Shown here piece after piece: positions 34,321-44,147 of a DNA stretch of 64,000 nt. Made by a program: the position numbers and the translations under genes. Each line of letters begins with the position of its first letter. Position 1 is the stretch's first letter. The DNA is from Phytohabitans suffuscus (GTDB lineage Bacteria > Actinomycetota > Actinomycetes > Mycobacteriales > Micromonosporaceae), in assembly GCF_011764565.1 (NCBI RefSeq), contig NZ_AP022871.1, forward strand, positions 1,240,001 through 1,304,000. Reading direction: 5' to 3'. The notes beneath the pieces are model-generated. The model worked only from the letters and a program-made list of their open reading frames with translations. It did not search any database and was not told the DNA's origin.

Positions 34321-35573
34321 GGGACACCGAGCTCCTTACGTACGACGGCCGGGTTCGCGCGGAGCGCGGCGGGAGCGACCGGGTGCCAGCGCCTCGACGG
34401 CTGGCGACGGTCGTGGATGGACGTGACGTGCACGAGCCCGTACAGCACCAGGCCGTCCACCATGGTGCGCAGGAACGTCGCGCTCTCGCCGCGAAACCCG
34501 TACATGAGGCAGATCGTGAAGAGCACGCTCACGAACGCCGGGAACTGGCCGAGGTCGCATCGGTTGGTCAGCCACCGCTGCGTGTACGCCAGCAGGGCGA
34601 AGACCACCGGGATGCCGGCGAGCCCGAAGTTCAGGTACGCCTCGCCGGTCAGCGAGAACCCGTAGCCTGAGCCGCTGCCCGGCGCGTACGCGTCGACCAG
34701 CCAGCTGGTCAGCGTCGGCTCGGTGGCCACGAGGCCGGTCACCGCGGACAGGTAGGTGAGGCCGTGCAGGTGCGGCATGACCGCCGGGACGAGGTCCATG
34801 ACGAACGTGTCCACGAAGAGCACCGAGCCCTGGTTGAGCACCTGGGTGAGGTCGGTGCCGGAGCCCTGGCGGAGGTGCACCAGGTACGTCGCGCAGAGAA
34901 GCAGCCCCACCGCGGGCAGCACCAGCCGTGGCACGGAGGCGATCCGCCGGCGGAAGAGCTGCGTGTGCAGCAGCAGGCTGAACAGCACGAAGATGAAGTC
35001 GCGCTCGGCCGTCGCCAGGCAGTACGCGATGTAGCACCCCATGTGGGCCCAGTAGAGCGCGCGCCCGCCGGGAGTCCGGACGGCGATGAAGTACAACGAG
35101 CAGGCGAGCAGCTCGACCAGCAGGAACTCGTAGTGCCAGGGCCCGGCCGCGGCGACCCGGTCGAGCTTGGACCCGGACAGCAGCTCCGGCCCGGACAGCA
35201 CCAGCACCACGACGGCGTAGCCGGACAGTGCCAGCAGCAGGAGCGGCACCAGCGGGTACGCACGCCCGGACGCCGCGAGCCGGTGCCGGTCGAAGGTCTC
35301 GCGCTGCCGGTAGAGCGCGCCGACCACCAGCATGGCGAGGAGGGCGAGGCACATCCCGGCCGCCGCCCGGCCCACCTCGTCGAGGACCACGCCGCCGTAC
35401 ACCGGGTCGCCGACCAGGTAGTTGACGACCGGGCCGAAGCCGAAGACGAGCATGTAGGCGGCGAGGTACGCCAGCAGGTCACGGCGCCCGCCGACGACCA
35501 GCATCGCCGCCGTCGCGGCCACCGCCGCCACGAGCGCGAACCCGACCGGCCCGTAGTCCGCCACGACGGTCAT
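34308..35573 (-). CDS. Wzy-type polysaccharide polymerase (O-antigen polymerase-like), copy 1
   Basis: A 421-residue protein with about ten to twelve predicted membrane helices and little sequence conservation, as normal for Wzy. A large loop with the segment TLTSWLVDAYAPGSGSGYGF followed by SLTGEAYLNFGLAGIPVVF is the typical polymerase signature region. It would join lipid-linked repeat units at the outer face of the membrane. ATG 35573 overlaps the flippase stop (ATGA). Two other polymerase-like genes occur at 41650 and 49058. Confidence 0.75.
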   Translation of the reverse strand: MTVVADYGPVGFALVAAVAATAAMLVVGGRRDLLAYLAAYMLVFGFGPVVNYLVGDPVYGGVVLDEVGRAAAGMCLALLAMLVVGALYRQRETFDRHRLAASGRAYPLVPLLLLALSGYAVVVLVLSGPELLSGSKLDRVAAAGPWHYEFLLVELLACSLYFIAVRTPGGRALYWAHMGCYIAYCLATAERDFIFVLFSLLLHTQLFRRRIASVPRLVLPAVGLLLCATYLVHLRQGSGTDLTQVLNQGSVLFVDTFVMDLVPAVMPHLHGLTYLSAVTGLVATEPTLTSWLVDAYAPGSGSGYGFSLTGEAYLNFGLAGIPVVFALLAYTQRWLTNRCDLGQFPAFVSVLFTICLMYGFRGESATFLRTMVDGLVLYGLVHVTSIHDRRQPSRRWHPVAPAALRANPAVVRKELGVPCVS

Positions 35574-36871
35574 GCCGCCCCTCGGCTCCGCCAGCTCGCG
35601 TGCCGGCGCAGCACGCGGCGCAGGAGGGCGGCTTTCAGTCCACATTGCACGATCGCGGGAAGGGCGACGGACCAGGCCGCGCCGGCCAGGCCGTACGCCG
35701 GGATGAGGAACACCGCCGCGAGGGCGGCCGCGGTCACCGTGAGGGCGGCGGCCAGCTGGTTGCCGAAGCTGCGCGTGGCGGAGAGCGCCGCGTCGAGAAA
35801 GTACGTGGCGGAGGCGAGCGCCACCGCCGGCACCAGGATCACCAGGATGCCCACGTGTTCGGCGTACGGGGCGCCGTAGAGCAGATCGAGCAGTGGCCGC
35901 CCCAGCAGTGCGGTACCCGGCACGGCCAGGACGGCCAGGAGCACGCAGGAGAGCACCAGCCGGTTCGACACCACGCGGAGCCGTTCGATCTGGCCGTCGG
36001 CGAACATCCGGGTCAGGCGCGGCAGGATCGCCTGTGACGCGGCGCCGGCGAACAGGTTCGCGCCCAGCGCGACGTACCCCAGCGCGGCGAAGATGCCCAG
36101 GGCGGTGATGCCGAGCTGGTCCTCGACCACGTACCGGGGCAGGTTCGCCGCCACCGACGTCACGGTCCCGGCCAGGCCCAGCGGGAGCGCCACCCCGGCC
36201 AGACCGACCATCGTGGACAGTCGGGTCGCCGGCCGGCGGTCCGCCGGCCGCGCCTCGCGGGCCCGCAGGATCCGGGAGGCCGGCACGCAGTACCCGAGGG
36301 TCGCCAGGGCCGAGGCGGCGACCGAACCCAGCACGGCCCAGACCACACTGCCGGTCAGGTACAGCAACGCGGCCATCGCGACGAGCGTCGCGACGCCGTT
36401 CACCGCCATCGAGACGGCGATCTCGCGCATGCGCCGATGCCGCTGGAACAGCCCGCAGAAGATGTCACCGACCGCGTCCAGCGCCCTGGCCGCGCCGACG
36501 AGTACCACCACGGCGGCGGCGCCGGCGTCGAACGCCATCGCGACCGCGGCGATGCCGCAGAGCGCGGCCGCCGCTCCGGCCAGCCGCAACCGCAGGTAGT
36601 CCCCGAACTCGTAGCGGGACGTCTGGTCGGTGACCTGGACCGTGCGCAGCGCCAGTCCGGTGAGCAGGATCAGCGGGGCGCTCACGGCCAACCCGATGGC
36701 GTATCGGCCCACGATCTCCGGTCCGCCCAGGCGCGCGAGCATGACGATCACCGCCCACTGGGTGGCCGCGCCGACCGCGTTGCCCAGCAACAGCCAGCCC
36801 GCGTCCCGCCCGGCCGCCATCGCCCGCGTGGTGCGGTTGACGGCCGGCGAGAGCGTCGAAGGTGCCGTCAT
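35570..36871 (-). CDS. Wzx-type lipid-linked oligosaccharide flippase (MOP superfamily), copy 1
   Basis: A 433-residue protein with roughly twelve membrane helices. The N-terminal part (GWLLLGNAVGAATQWAVIVM and LARLGGPEIVGRYAIGLAVS) is the standard MOP-exporter start, and FAGAASQAILPRLTRMFADG matches the middle amphipathic loop. It flips undecaprenyl-PP-linked repeat units. ATG 36871 has no clear ribosome binding site, so a leaderless transcript is possible. First gene of the reverse operon and divergent from the CapE-like gene, with 276 nt between them. Confidence 0.83.
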   Translation of the reverse strand: MTAPSTLSPAVNRTTRAMAAGRDAGWLLLGNAVGAATQWAVIVMLARLGGPEIVGRYAIGLAVSAPLILLTGLALRTVQVTDQTSRYEFGDYLRLRLAGAAAALCGIAAVAMAFDAGAAAVVVLVGAARALDAVGDIFCGLFQRHRRMREIAVSMAVNGVATLVAMAALLYLTGSVVWAVLGSVAASALATLGYCVPASRILRAREARPADRRPATRLSTMVGLAGVALPLGLAGTVTSVAANLPRYVVEDQLGITALGIFAALGYVALGANLFAGAASQAILPRLTRMFADGQIERLRVVSNRLVLSCVLLAVLAVPGTALLGRPLLDLLYGAPYAEHVGILVILVPAVALASATYFLDAALSATRSFGNQLAAALTVTAAALAAVFLIPAYGLAGAAWSVALPAIVQCGLKAALLRRVLRRHASWRSRGAA

Positions 36872-37147
36872 CGGCGAAGCTGTGACGGCTTCGTACTCGA
36901 CATTCCTGTACCCCCGATGCCCGTAATGCGGTTTTGCTCCACTTTCTCCACGGCCGCTACCCGGATGGATGACGCGGAACGGCGCGATCTCTGCGACACA
37001 ACCGTTCGCATCGCGAGTTGGCGGTCCGACTGCCACGCCGACTTGCACAGAATGTCTGTTTCATAACCTTTCCTGTGCTTAGCTCTGCCCGGTAAGCGGT
37101 TTGCGCAGCCGTCGATTCGCTGTTGCAGATGAGAGGACGTGACGCTT
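36872..37147. promoter_or_regulatory. Divergent promoter region of the flippase and CapE modules
   Basis: 276 nt without a supported gene and with a clearly lower G+C content around 37030-37110 (for example TTTCATAACCTTTCC). It must contain the promoters of the reverse block (flippase onward) and of the forward CapE module. No confident -35/-10 pair stands out. Confidence 0.45.
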
Positions 37148-38169
37148 GTGCTGGCCGATCGGAGTTTCTTGATCACCGGGGCACGGGCTCCTTCGGGCAG
37201 AAGATGGTGGCCCGGCTGTTGTCGGCGGGCGCGGCCCAGGTCCGGGTCTACAGCCGGGACGAAGCGAAGCAGGAAGCGATGAGACTGCGGCTGCGGGACG
37301 ACCGCCTGCGGTTTCACGTCGGCGACGTTCGCGACCGCGACTCCGTCGTCCGGGCGACGCGCGGGATCGACTTCGTGTTCCACGCCGCCGCCCTGAAGCA
37401 GGTGCCGTCGTGCGAGTTCTTTCCGCTGGAGGCGATCCGCACCAACGCGCTCGGAAGCGCCAACGTGGTGGAAGCGAGCGAGCGGGCCGGCGTCGCCGGG
37501 GTGGTGCTGCTGAGCACCGACAAGGCCGTCTACCCGGTCAACGCGATGGGAATGACGAAGGCGTTGATGGAGAAGGTAGCGTACGCGCACGCGCGGGCCG
37601 GCGGCACCTCGACCGTCGTGTCGTGCGTGCGCTACGGCAACGTGATGTACTCCCGCGGCTCCGTGCTCCCGCTCTTCGTCGAGCAGGTCCGCAACAGCCG
37701 TCCGCTGACCGTCACGGATCCCCGGATGACCCGCTTCATGATGTCGCTGGGTGACTCGGTACGCCTGGTCGAGCACGCGTTCGCCAACGCCCGGCCGGGT
37801 GACCTGTTCGTCCAGAAGGCGAACGCGTGCACCGTCGGCGACCTCGCCACCGCGGTCAGCGACATCTTCGACGTACCGACCAAGCTGGACCTGCTCGGCG
37901 TGCGCCACGGCGAGAAGCTGGCCGAGACGCTGGTGAGCCGGGAGGAGATGGCCCGCGCGGAGGACCGGGGCGACCACTTCCGGATCCCGATCGACACGCG
38001 GGACCTCAACTACTCGCTGTACGTCGACGAGGGTGGGACCCAGGTCGACGGCGTCCGCGACTACAACTCCGACAACGCACACCGGCTCGGCGTGCCCGAG
38101 ATCCGCTCGCTGCTGCTGACGCTGCCCGAGATCCGGGCCGAGCTTTCCCTTCCGGCGAGGGCGTCGTGA
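37148..38169 (+). CDS. capE: UDP-GlcNAc 4,6-dehydratase, inverting, soluble (CapE-like), one frameshift
   Basis: The restored protein is 340 residues: LADRSFLITG, GTGSFGQKMVARLLSAGAAQ, VYSRDEAKQEAMR, VFHAAALKQVPSCEFFPLEA, STDKAVYPVNAMGMTKALME and RYGNVMYSRGSVLPLF, the classic CapE/FlaA1 series including the Met-x3-Lys that replaces Tyr-x3-Lys. It converts UDP-GlcNAc to the 4-keto-6-deoxy sugar that leads to UDP-L-FucNAc. The frame breaks at the G run 37178-37181, just inside the NAD loop; the GTG start at 37148 belongs to the frame before the break and has AGAGGA upstream. It is followed by CapF-like, GT4 and CapG-like genes. Confidence 0.88.
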
Positions 38170-39286
38170 GAATCGTGGTCACCGGCGCGGACGGGTTCCT
38201 CGGCTGGCACGTACGCGTTCTGGCCCGCGCGCTGGGACTGTCCGATGTGGTCGCCGTCCGCACCGACGGCGACCCGGCGGCGCTGGTCGCGGTCTTGGAG
38301 GGCGCGGACCGGGTGGTACACCTGGCGGGCGTGAACCGGGGCGCGCCGGAACAGGTGCTGCGCGGCATCGTCGGCCCCGCGGAGCAGCTCGGCGCGGCCC
38401 TGCGGCGGTGCTCGACTCCCCCAAGGCACTGGCCTTCGCCAACTCGACGCAGGTCGACAACGGCACCGCCTACGGCGAGGGCAAGCGGCTGGCGGTGGAG
38501 ATCCTGCGCGAGGCCACCCGGTGGACCGGCACCACGCTGGTCGACCTGAGGCTGCCCAACCTGTTCGGCGAGCACGGACGCCCGCACTACAACTCGGTGG
38601 TGGCGACCTTCTGCGCGCAGCTCGCCGCCGGTGAGCGCCCCACGATCCTGCGGGACCGCGAGCTCCAGCTGCTGCACGCCACCGACGCCGCCCGCCTGCT
38701 GCTCACCACGGCCGCGGAGGACGCGGGTGGGGATCGCGGATCGGACCTGTACCAGCGGCGGACGGTGGCCGACCTCGCCGCGCGCCTGCGCCGCTTCGAC
38801 GCGCTCTACCGCCACGGGGAGATTCCCGCGCTGGCCGACCGGTTCGACGTGCGGCTGTTCAACACGTACCGCTCGTTCTGTTTCCCGGACCGCTTCCCGC
38901 TGCCGCTGCCGCACCACGTCGACGACCGCGGAGGGCTGGTCGAGTCGGTGAAGGTGCACGGTGGCGGCGGGCAGACCTTCTGCTCCAGCACCAGGCCGGG
39001 CGTGACCAGGGGTGACCACTTCCACCTGGCCAAGGTGGAACGGTTCGTGGTGGTGAGCGGCGAGGCCGAGATCGCGCTCCGCCGGGTGGCGCACGACGAC
39101 GTGGTCCGCTTCCGGGTCCGCGGCGACCGGCCGGTCGCGGTGGACATGCCGACCATGTGGGCCCATTCGATCACCAACGTGGGCGACCGCGAGCTGGTGA
39201 CCCTGTTCTGGACGAACGAGCTGTTCGATCCGACCGCACCGGACACCTACCCGGAGCCGGTCCTGCCCGCGGCGGCCAGAGCGTGA
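38166..39286 (+). CDS. capF: CapF-like bifunctional reductase with C-terminal cupin, one frameshift
   Basis: The restored protein is 373 residues. The N-terminal SDR part shows VTGADGFLGWHVR, VHLAGVNRG and STQVDNGTAYGEGKRLAVE, with Tyr-x3-Lys. The C-terminal cupin shows GVTRGDHFHLAKVERFVVVS with metal-binding His residues, then ITNVGDRELVTLFWTNELFD. CapF reduces and epimerises the CapE product on the way to UDP-L-FucNAc. The frame breaks at the C run 38418-38422, between RRCSTP and PKALAFANS. The GTG start overlaps the CapE stop and the stop overlaps the next GTG. Confidence 0.88.
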
Positions 39287-40527
39287 GAGTCGGCATCGTC
39301 TCGCAGTTCTACGCGCCGGAGCCGGCTTTCATCCCGGCCAGCCTCGCGGCCGAACTGGGCCGCCGCGGGCACGAGGTCCGGGTGCTGACCGGCTTTCCCA
39401 ACTACCCGACCGGCCGGTTGTACCCCGGCTACCGGCAGCGCTGGCGGGACACCACGCAGACCGGCGGGGTGCGGGTCCGCCGGGTCCCGCTCTATCCCAG
39501 CCACGACACCTCGACGCTGCGCAGGGCGGCGAACTACCTTTCCTTCGCCATCACCAGCACCGCCGCCGCGGTCACCTATCTGTCCAATGTGGATGTCCTT
39601 TACGTGTACCATCCGCCGGCCACCTCCTTCGCCGCGGCGTGGCTGCTGCGGACGCTCCGGCGCATCCCCGCGGTCCTGCACGTGCAGGACGTCTGGCCCG
39701 ACTCGGTCACCGCGTCGACGATGGCGCCGGGTGGTCCGGGCGGCAGGGCCGTGCACGCCGCGATCGGCGCGGTGATGCGCCAGATCTACGCCATGGCCAG
39801 CTCGATCGCGGTGATCGCCCCCTCGATGCGGGAGCTGGTGGTCGAGCGGGGCGCCGACGCGAGCAAGGTACACGTGGTGCTCAACTGGACGGACGAGGCG
39901 CTGTTCCGGCCGGTCCGGGCGACCGCGGAGGCCAAGGCCGCGATCGGGCATCGCGGCCGGCGGGTGGTCATGCACGCCGGCAACATCGGGCCGTTCCAGC
40001 ACATCGAGGGCGCTGTCCGGGCCGCCGCGGCGGTGGCCGGCTCGGTCCCGCTCGACCTGGTGATCGTCGGCTCCGGCACCGCGGACGCGGCGGTGCGGTC
40101 CCTGGCCGACCGGCTCGGTGCCGGCAACATCCGTTTCCTCGGCCGGCGGGACCCCGCCCAGATGGCGGCGCTGTACGCGGCCGCCGACTACCAGCTGGTC
40201 AGCCTGAAGGACCTGGCGATCTTTCGGGGCACCATCCCGTCCAAGCTGCCGGCCGCGCTGGCCTGCGGGTCACCGGTCGTGGTGGCCGCACCCGGTGACT
40301 GCGCACGGATGGTCGAGGGTACCGGGGCGGGGCTTTCCTGCCCGCCGGAGAACTGGCCGGAGCTGGCCGCAGGTTTCCGCAGGGCCGCGGCCCTGCGGGA
40401 CGGGCAGCGGGCGGACATGGCGCGGCGGGCCCGGGAGAGCTACCAGCGGCACATGTCGCTGAGCGCCGGGGTGGACGCGCTGGAACGCATGCTCGACGCC
40501 GCCCGGGCGAGGAAGGATCCGCGATGA
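39283..40527 (+). CDS. Glycosyltransferase family 4, WbuB-like (probable L-FucNAc transferase)
   Basis: A 414-residue GT-B protein opening VRVGIVSQFYAPEPAFIPAS, with VLTGFPNYPTGRLYPGYRQR, VLHVQDVWPDSVTAS, VVLNWTDEALFRP, VVMHAGNIGPFQHIEGAVRA and IPSKLPAALACGSPVVVAA. This is the WbuB/WcfL pattern of transferases found with L-FucNAc genes, and the gene sits between capF-like and capG-like genes. It therefore probably adds L-FucNAc to the growing lipid-linked unit. 4-nt overlaps on both sides. Confidence 0.87.
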   Translation: MRVGIVSQFYAPEPAFIPASLAAELGRRGHEVRVLTGFPNYPTGRLYPGYRQRWRDTTQTGGVRVRRVPLYPSHDTSTLRRAANYLSFAITSTAAAVTYLSNVDVLYVYHPPATSFAAAWLLRTLRRIPAVLHVQDVWPDSVTASTMAPGGPGGRAVHAAIGAVMRQIYAMASSIAVIAPSMRELVVERGADASKVHVVLNWTDEALFRPVRATAEAKAAIGHRGRRVVMHAGNIGPFQHIEGAVRAAAAVAGSVPLDLVIVGSGTADAAVRSLADRLGAGNIRFLGRRDPAQMAALYAAADYQLVSLKDLAIFRGTIPSKLPAALACGSPVVVAAPGDCARMVEGTGAGLSCPPENWPELAAGFRRAAALRDGQRADMARRARESYQRHMSLSAGVDALERMLDAARARKDPR

Positions 40528-41669
40528 CACGCGTCATGACCGTCGCCGGCACCCGGCCGGAGCTCATCCGGCTGTCCCGGGTGATCCACCGGCTGGAGCG
40601 CAGTGTCGACCACCTGCTCGTCCACACCGGACAGAACTGGGACCCCACCCTCAGCGACATCTTCTTCGACGAGCTGGAGCTGCGCCCACCGGACCGCGTG
40701 CTGGAGCTGGACCGCTCGTCGCTCGCCACGGTACTGGGCGGTGTGCTGGTGGGGGTCGAGGCCGCCCTGCGCGACTTCCGGCCGGACGCGCTGCTGGTGC
40801 TGGGTGACACCAACAGCTGTGTGGCGGCCCTGATCGCACGGCGGATGAAGGTGCCGGTCTACCACATGGAGGCGGGCAACCGGTGCTTCGACCTCAACGT
40901 GCCCGAGGAGACCAACCGGCGCCTCGTCGACCATGTCGCCGACTTCAACCTGGTCTACACCGAACACGCCCGCCGCAACCTGCTCGCCGAGGGCCTGCAT
41001 CCGCGGCGCGTCCTGCACACCGGCTCGCCGATGCGTGAGGTGCTGGACCACTACGGCCCGGCCATCCGGGCCTCGACCGTGCTGGCTCGGCTGGAGCTGG
41101 CGCCGGGCGGCTTCTTCCTGGTCAGCGCGCACCGCGAGGAGAACGTCGACGACCCGGACCGGCTGCGCGCGCTGCTCGAATGCCTGCGCGCGGTCTGCGA
41201 CGAGTGGCGGCTGCCGGCGCTGGTCTCCACCCATCCGCGTACCCGGAAACGGCTGGAGCGGCTCGCGCCGGACCCCGGCACGCTGGAGGGCATCACGTTC
41301 CACGAGCCGTTCGGCCTGTTCGACTACGTCCACCTGCAGACCGCCGCCCGGTGCACGCTCTCCGACAGCGGTACGGTCAGCGAGGAGTCCGCGATCCTCG
41401 GCTTCCCGGCGGTCACCTTGCGCGACTCGATCGAACGCCCGGAGGCACTCGACCACGGCTCGATCGTCATGACCGGCCTGGACCCGGCCGGCGTCGTGGA
41501 GGCCGTGCGGACCACGGTCGCGCAGCTGGCCCTCGGGCCCCCGCCGTGCCCCGCCGACTACCTGGTCACCGACACCTCCCGCCGCGTCGTCAACGCCATC
41601 CTCTCGACGGTCCGGCAACACCATTGCTGGGCCGGCATCAGGACCCCGCATGGTCGCGCTCCCTGCTGA
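40524..41669 (+). CDS. capG: UDP-N-acetylglucosamine 2-epimerase family, CapG-like
   Basis: A 381-residue non-hydrolysing 2-epimerase-fold protein: MTVAGTRPELIRLSRVIHRL, HTGQNWDPTLSDIFFDEL, VLGDTNSCVAALIARRMKVP, HMEAGNRCFDLNVPEETNRR and SAHREENVDDPDRL. The HTGQNWDPTLS segment is characteristic of CapG/FnlC, the 2-epimerase that completes UDP-L-FucNAc synthesis. It could also act as a WecB-type enzyme to feed the dehydrogenase at 29621 with UDP-ManNAc, but context favours CapG. Its last 20 nt overlap the next gene. Confidence 0.88.
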   Translation: MTRVMTVAGTRPELIRLSRVIHRLERSVDHLLVHTGQNWDPTLSDIFFDELELRPPDRVLELDRSSLATVLGGVLVGVEAALRDFRPDALLVLGDTNSCVAALIARRMKVPVYHMEAGNRCFDLNVPEETNRRLVDHVADFNLVYTEHARRNLLAEGLHPRRVLHTGSPMREVLDHYGPAIRASTVLARLELAPGGFFLVSAHREENVDDPDRLRALLECLRAVCDEWRLPALVSTHPRTRKRLERLAPDPGTLEGITFHEPFGLFDYVHLQTAARCTLSDSGTVSEESAILGFPAVTLRDSIERPEALDHGSIVMTGLDPAGVVEAVRTTVAQLALGPPPCPADYLVTDTSRRVVNAILSTVRQHHCWAGIRTPHGRAPC

Positions 41670-42894
41670 CCGGCCGGCCGCGACCCGGCGGCCCGCACGC
41701 GGGCGTACGGCGCGGCTCCTGCGCCACCACCCGGTCACCGTCGTGGTGACCGGGCCGTACGTACTTCTCGTGGTCGCGCCGGCACTGGTCTTCGACAACC
41801 CCGACACCGGCTTCGTACTCAAGCTGGTCCTCGTCGCCGGGGTCACGGTGGCGGCGACCGAGACGCTGGTCCGGCTCGCGACCCACCGCCGCGGGCGCCG
41901 CGTCGTCCGGGCGGCGCCTCAGGGGCCGGCCGACCCGAGGGTCTTCGCCGTGGCCCGGGTGGTGGCGGTGGTGAGCATCGTGGCCGACGTCGTCGCCGCG
42001 TTCGCCGGCCGGGGCACGATCGCGGCCCAACTCGCCGCCGAGGTCACGCCGTCGCCGGTGGCCGGCGTCGCCGCGCTGTTCTTCGGCTGGAAGTACCTGG
42101 CCGTCGCCCTGCTTCTCTACGCGGTCCTGCGGGGCCAGGCGCAGGCCGGCAGCTTCTACCGCTGGGCGGCCGGCCTGATCGCCGCGCAGCTGGCGGTCGC
42201 CGCGCTGACCGCGATCACCGCGCCGGTCGCCGCGTACCTGGTCGTGGTGGCGGCCGCCGGCACGGTTGCCGGCGTGGTACGCGGTACCCACGTCGTCGCC
42301 GCGCTGGCGGTGCTGCTGCTGCTCTGGCCCGGACTCTTCGCGCTCCGAAACGACATCCGGCTGGCCGGCGGGGTGCCGGTGGACACCACCGTCACCGCCC
42401 ACGACCGGCTCCGGCTGGACCTGCAGATGGCTCGGCTGGAGCCCTACACGGTGCCGGCGGACGTCGGTCAGCCCGACCTGGTCCAGGTGGTCGCCTACGG
42501 CCTGGTGCCCCGGGTGCTCGCCCCGGACCGGTCGACCATCTCCACCGGCGCTCGGATCAACCAGTATCTGGGCGGCTCGGCCACGTCCTCGTACAGCTTT
42601 CTCTCGATCGGCAACGTCTACTTCCTGGACGGGCTCGGCGGCGTGATCGTCTTCTTCGGGCTCTGGACCGCGCTCGCGGTGCTGCTGACGTCCCGGGTCC
42701 GCGGCGCGCCCGGCCCGGTGCGGCTCAGCCTGTTCTGCTTCGTGGTGGCCGGCCCGCTCTGCTGGAGCAGCACCTACCCCGACATGATGATCGCCGTGCT
42801 GCAGTACACCGTGGCGGCGCTGCCGGTGTTCTTCGTCCTGCGGGCGACCCGGGCGGTGGCGGGCCAGGCGCGGCACCGGGCCGCGCCGGCGTGA
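41650..42894 (+). CDS. Wzy-like polysaccharide polymerase or O-antigen-ligase-like membrane protein, copy 2
   Basis: A 414-residue protein with about ten to twelve hydrophobic segments after a basic N-terminus. A large periplasmic-type loop lies around GVPVDTTVTAHDRLRLDLQM and PDLVQVVAYGLVPRVLAPDR, followed by GNVYFLDGLGGVIVFFGLW, the arrangement typical of Wzy. No conserved active-site motif can be named. Located between CapG-like and flippase-like genes, it probably polymerises the repeat unit of the FucNAc module. ATG 41650 lies within the end of the upstream gene. Confidence 0.7.
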   Translation: MVALPADRPAATRRPARGRTARLLRHHPVTVVVTGPYVLLVVAPALVFDNPDTGFVLKLVLVAGVTVAATETLVRLATHRRGRRVVRAAPQGPADPRVFAVARVVAVVSIVADVVAAFAGRGTIAAQLAAEVTPSPVAGVAALFFGWKYLAVALLLYAVLRGQAQAGSFYRWAAGLIAAQLAVAALTAITAPVAAYLVVVAAAGTVAGVVRGTHVVAALAVLLLLWPGLFALRNDIRLAGGVPVDTTVTAHDRLRLDLQMARLEPYTVPADVGQPDLVQVVAYGLVPRVLAPDRSTISTGARINQYLGGSATSSYSFLSIGNVYFLDGLGGVIVFFGLWTALAVLLTSRVRGAPGPVRLSLFCFVVAGPLCWSSTYPDMMIAVLQYTVAALPVFFVLRATRAVAGQARHRAAPA

Positions 42895-44147
42895 CCGGCA
42901 GGCCGGGGCGGCGGGCGGGCGCGGCACTCCTCGTCGCGGCACTGTCCAGTGTGGGCAATGTGGCGGTGTCGCTGGCCATCGCGCGTTCCGGCTCCATCGC
43001 CGAGGTGGGGCACTTCGTGCTGGCCTTCTCCGCCTACGCGGTGGCCGTCGGCTGCGTACGGTCGGCGGTCACCGACGGCGTCCTGGCCGGGCTGGGCACG
43101 CGCCCCGCCGACCAGCGGGAGGGCGCCGCACAGGTGGTGCTGCTCGGCCTGGTGGCTGGCGCGGGGATGGCCCCGGCGGGGTTGGTGGCCGGCTCGCCGT
43201 ACCTGGTGCTGCTCGGCGTGGCCCTTCCCGGGCTGGCGCTCTACGACCACATGAAGGTCATGAGCATCGGCACCGGCCGACCGCACCGGGCGCTGTGGCA
43301 GGAGGCACTGTGGACGGTGGCCACGTTCGCCGGCGTGGCGGCCGACGCGGTGCTCTGGCACAGCCCGGTCGCGGTCTTCGCGGTCTGGTGCGCCGCCGGG
43401 GCGGTCATCGGTGTGGGGGCGGCGGTGAGCGCCGGACTGGCGCCGTGGCCGCGGTGGGGACTGTCCCGGCCGGCCACCGTCCAGGCCGCCTGCTTCGCCG
43501 GGCAGCACCTGATCACGTTCGGGTCGGCGCAGCTGGCTCTGGCCGCGCTGGCCTTCACGGCCGGTGCCCCGGTGGTCGGGGCGATCGGCGCGGCCCGCGT
43601 GCTGCTCGGCCCGGCGACCCTGCTGGTCAACGCGGTGAGCCTGCTCACGGTCTCCCGGATGGGCAGGTGGGCGGGATACCCGCCGGCGCGCCGGCTGCGT
43701 GGGTCCCGCCGGCTCGTGCTGGTCGCCGCCGGCCCGACCGCGGCGATCGCGGTCGGCTGCGCCCTGGTGCCGGAGCGGGTCGGCCGGCTCGCCCTCGGCG
43801 GAAACTGGGCGGCCGCCCGGCCCCTGATCCCGGTGCTCGCGGTCGAGGCGGTCGCGGGCCTGGTCGCCGCGATCGCCTACGCCGGACACCGGATCGAGCG
43901 CCGGGCCGGCCGCGCTCTGGCCCTCGGCGGCGCCTTGGCGGTGGTCCGTCTCGGCGGGCTGGCCGCGGCCGGCGCGTTGTGGGGCGCCCTGGGGGTGGCC
44001 GCCTGCATGGCCGGCCTGGCCGGTTTGTCGGTCCTCGTCTGGTGGGGCAGCTACACGCAGGTGCTGCGCTCGGCGGCCAGGGACGAGAGCGCCTGGCGCA
44101 CCCGCGACACGATCTCGTCCACATCGGAGTTGGTCAGGTCGCCGTAG
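42891..44147 (+). CDS. Wzx-like flippase (MOP superfamily), copy 2
   Basis: A 418-residue polytopic protein, about twelve helices, starting with GAALLVAALSSVGNVAVSLA and ARSGSIAEVGHFVLAFSAYA, the MOP flippase pattern. CFAGQHLITFGSAQLALAAL and VGAIGAARVLLGPATLLVNA mark the second half. The GTG start overlaps the polymerase stop. The last 97 nt run antisense into the aminotransferase gene, and the final ~30 residues (DESAWRTRDTISSTSELVRS) are polar and unlike the family, so the real stop may have been lost to a base error. Confidence 0.75.
   Translation: MTGRPGRRAGAALLVAALSSVGNVAVSLAIARSGSIAEVGHFVLAFSAYAVAVGCVRSAVTDGVLAGLGTRPADQREGAAQVVLLGLVAGAGMAPAGLVAGSPYLVLLGVALPGLALYDHMKVMSIGTGRPHRALWQEALWTVATFAGVAADAVLWHSPVAVFAVWCAAGAVIGVGAAVSAGLAPWPRWGLSRPATVQAACFAGQHLITFGSAQLALAALAFTAGAPVVGAIGAARVLLGPATLLVNAVSLLTVSRMGRWAGYPPARRLRGSRRLVLVAAGPTAAIAVGCALVPERVGRLALGGNWAAARPLIPVLAVEAVAGLVAAIAYAGHRIERRAGRALALGGALAVVRLGGLAAAGALWGALGVAACMAGLAGLSVLVWWGSYTQVLRSAARDESAWRTRDTISSTSELVRSP

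Noticed and set aside
40524..41669. Assignment as WecB producing UDP-ManNAc for the dehydrogenase at 29621
   Set aside because: The HTGQNWDPTLS segment and position after CapE and CapF favour CapG; a WecB role is only kept as an alternative.
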